A DNA stretch of 60,000 bases from Tubulanus polymorphus (Eukaryota; Nemertea; Palaeonemertea; Tubulaniformes; Tubulanidae): positions 19,116,450 to 19,176,449 of the forward strand of contig NC_134029.1 of assembly GCF_964204645.1 (NCBI RefSeq), in the 5' to 3' direction. This document shows positions 59,382-60,000 of this stretch, one piece after another (the first letter of the stretch is position 1; each line of letters begins with the position of its first letter). Both the position numbers and the translations under genes were made by a program. Below the pieces are notes generated by a model, which did not search any database, was not told the DNA's origin, and saw only the letters and a program-made list of their open reading frames with translations.

Positions 59382-60000
59382 TTAGTCAATAATGGTCTCT
59401 GCCGAATTCGTAATATGGGTTAAACTCTCGTACGCCTGGTCTTCTTCGTCTTTATCCTCGTCGGTGATGCAGAAAGTCACGTTCTTTGCGCCGGTTACGC
59501 TGTCATTCGAGCCGGACACTGAACTTTCGACGTCGTCGACGTCCGGCCGAGATTTCGCCAGCTCGTCGAGCAGCGCCAGGTCTTTCTTGCAGTAATAATC
59601 GGTGAACGCGGCGCAGAAACAATGGCTGACGATGTTACCGGTCGTGCGTACGCGATCAAGGAACCACTCGACCGTGAACAGGATCGCGATGTCGCGCGTC
59701 GGAATACCGATCGACGACAGGATGATGACTAAAGTTACGATGCTCGAGCTCGGGACGGACGGCAACGCGAGCGTCGACACGGCCGTCAAAATACCGATCA
59801 CGCAAATCTGCCCGGGATCGAGATTGATGCTGCTCATCTGTGCGATGAACATCGCCGCCGCCGATATAAAGATGGCGCTGCCGTCGGCGTTTAACGTAAC
59901 GCAGAACGGTATTACGAAACGCGATACACGCTTGTCGATTTTCTTGCTGTCGCAGCTGCGGTACATGTCGGGTATCGCAACGGCCGTGCTCGTCGCGGCG
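59382..60000 (-). CDS. SLC1-family Na+-coupled amino-acid transporter, C-terminal part (cut by window edge)
   Basis: The minus-strand frame enters at 60000 and ends with TAA at 59384-59382. From the edge it reads the end of hairpin 1 (AATSTAVAIPDM), then IDKRVSRFVIP, TM7 with LNADGSAIFISAAAMFIAQ (NMDGT in most family members), hairpin 2 (STLALPSVPSSSIVTLVIIL), SSIGIPTRDIAILFTVEW and TM8 (WFLDRVRTTGNIVSH), followed by a roughly 65-residue acidic, Ser-rich cytosolic tail ending in ETIID. The order and spacing match the glutamate/neutral amino-acid transporter fold, a plasma-membrane trimer driven by sodium. The aspartate and arginine that bind the substrate amino and side-chain carboxylate groups are kept (FLDR and VRTT). 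The hairpin 1 serine run, the hairpin 2 tip and one sodium-ligand Asp (His here) are changed. It may be a divergent paralogue with altered substrate or coupling. The start lies outside the window. Confidence 0.92.
   Translation of the reverse strand, partial: AATSTAVAIPDMYRSCDSKKIDKRVSRFVIPFCVTLNADGSAIFISAAAMFIAQMSSINLDPGQICVIGILTAVSTLALPSVPSSSIVTLVIILSSIGIPTRDIAILFTVEWFLDRVRTTGNIVSHCFCAAFTDYYCKKDLALLDELAKSRPDVDDVESSVSGSNDSVTGAKNVTFCITDEDKDEEDQAYESLTHITNSAETIID

Noticed and set aside
59392-59595. 67-codon plus-strand Ser-rich frame
   Set aside because: It is the antisense of the transporter's acidic tail.

Overview
The window reads as nuclear DNA of an invertebrate animal. It has split genes with GT-AG introns, AT-rich spacers, CpG that is not visibly depleted, long microsatellites, tRNA-derived SINEs and many short palindromic DNA elements. 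A spiralian (for example a mollusc) is my guess, but the sequence alone does not prove the phylum. I see no rRNA gene, intact tRNA gene, CRISPR array or prokaryotic operon.

Two genes can be supported. The main one is a plus-strand BTB-BACK-Kelch gene of the KLHL1/4/5 group. Nine coding exons (35923-53708) join in frame with GT-AG junctions. A phase-compatible first coding exon lies about 30 kb upstream at 5901-6004. The joined reading frame is 1857 nt (618 codons plus stop): a short N-terminus, a BTB domain, a BACK domain and six kelch blades. It would be an adaptor that links substrates to a cullin-3 ubiquitin ligase and/or actin. The second gene enters from the right edge on the minus strand: the last coding exon (59382-60000) of a divergent SLC1 sodium/dicarboxylate amino-acid transporter. 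The two genes are tail to tail, with about 5.7 kb between their stop codons.

Layout: 1-5900 is 5' flank with a palindromic element, an (ACGA)n tract and a roughly 30-bp minisatellite. 5901-6004 is the probable first coding exon. 6005-35922 is intron 1, packed with non-autonomous elements (piggyBac-like copies with TTAA ends, several palindromic MITE families, SINEs, a 0.45-kb repeat present twice, a 28-bp minisatellite), plus two unassigned coding-like segments. 35923-36242 is the BTB exon. 36243-47191 is intron 2, with a three-layer nest of insertions, more MITEs and CpG-rich patches. 47192-53708 holds the BACK and kelch exons. 53709-59381 holds both 3' regions and a SINE.

The most interesting points are: (1) a stable-looking hairpin 11 nt after the KLHL UGA stop, with 48 further in-frame sense codons, the layout of stop-codon readthrough; (2) a transporter that keeps the substrate aspartate and arginine of the SLC1 fold but has His where a sodium-ligand Asp is expected; (3) nested, datable MITE insertions; (4) palindromic repeats carrying hammerhead-ribozyme-like core strings.
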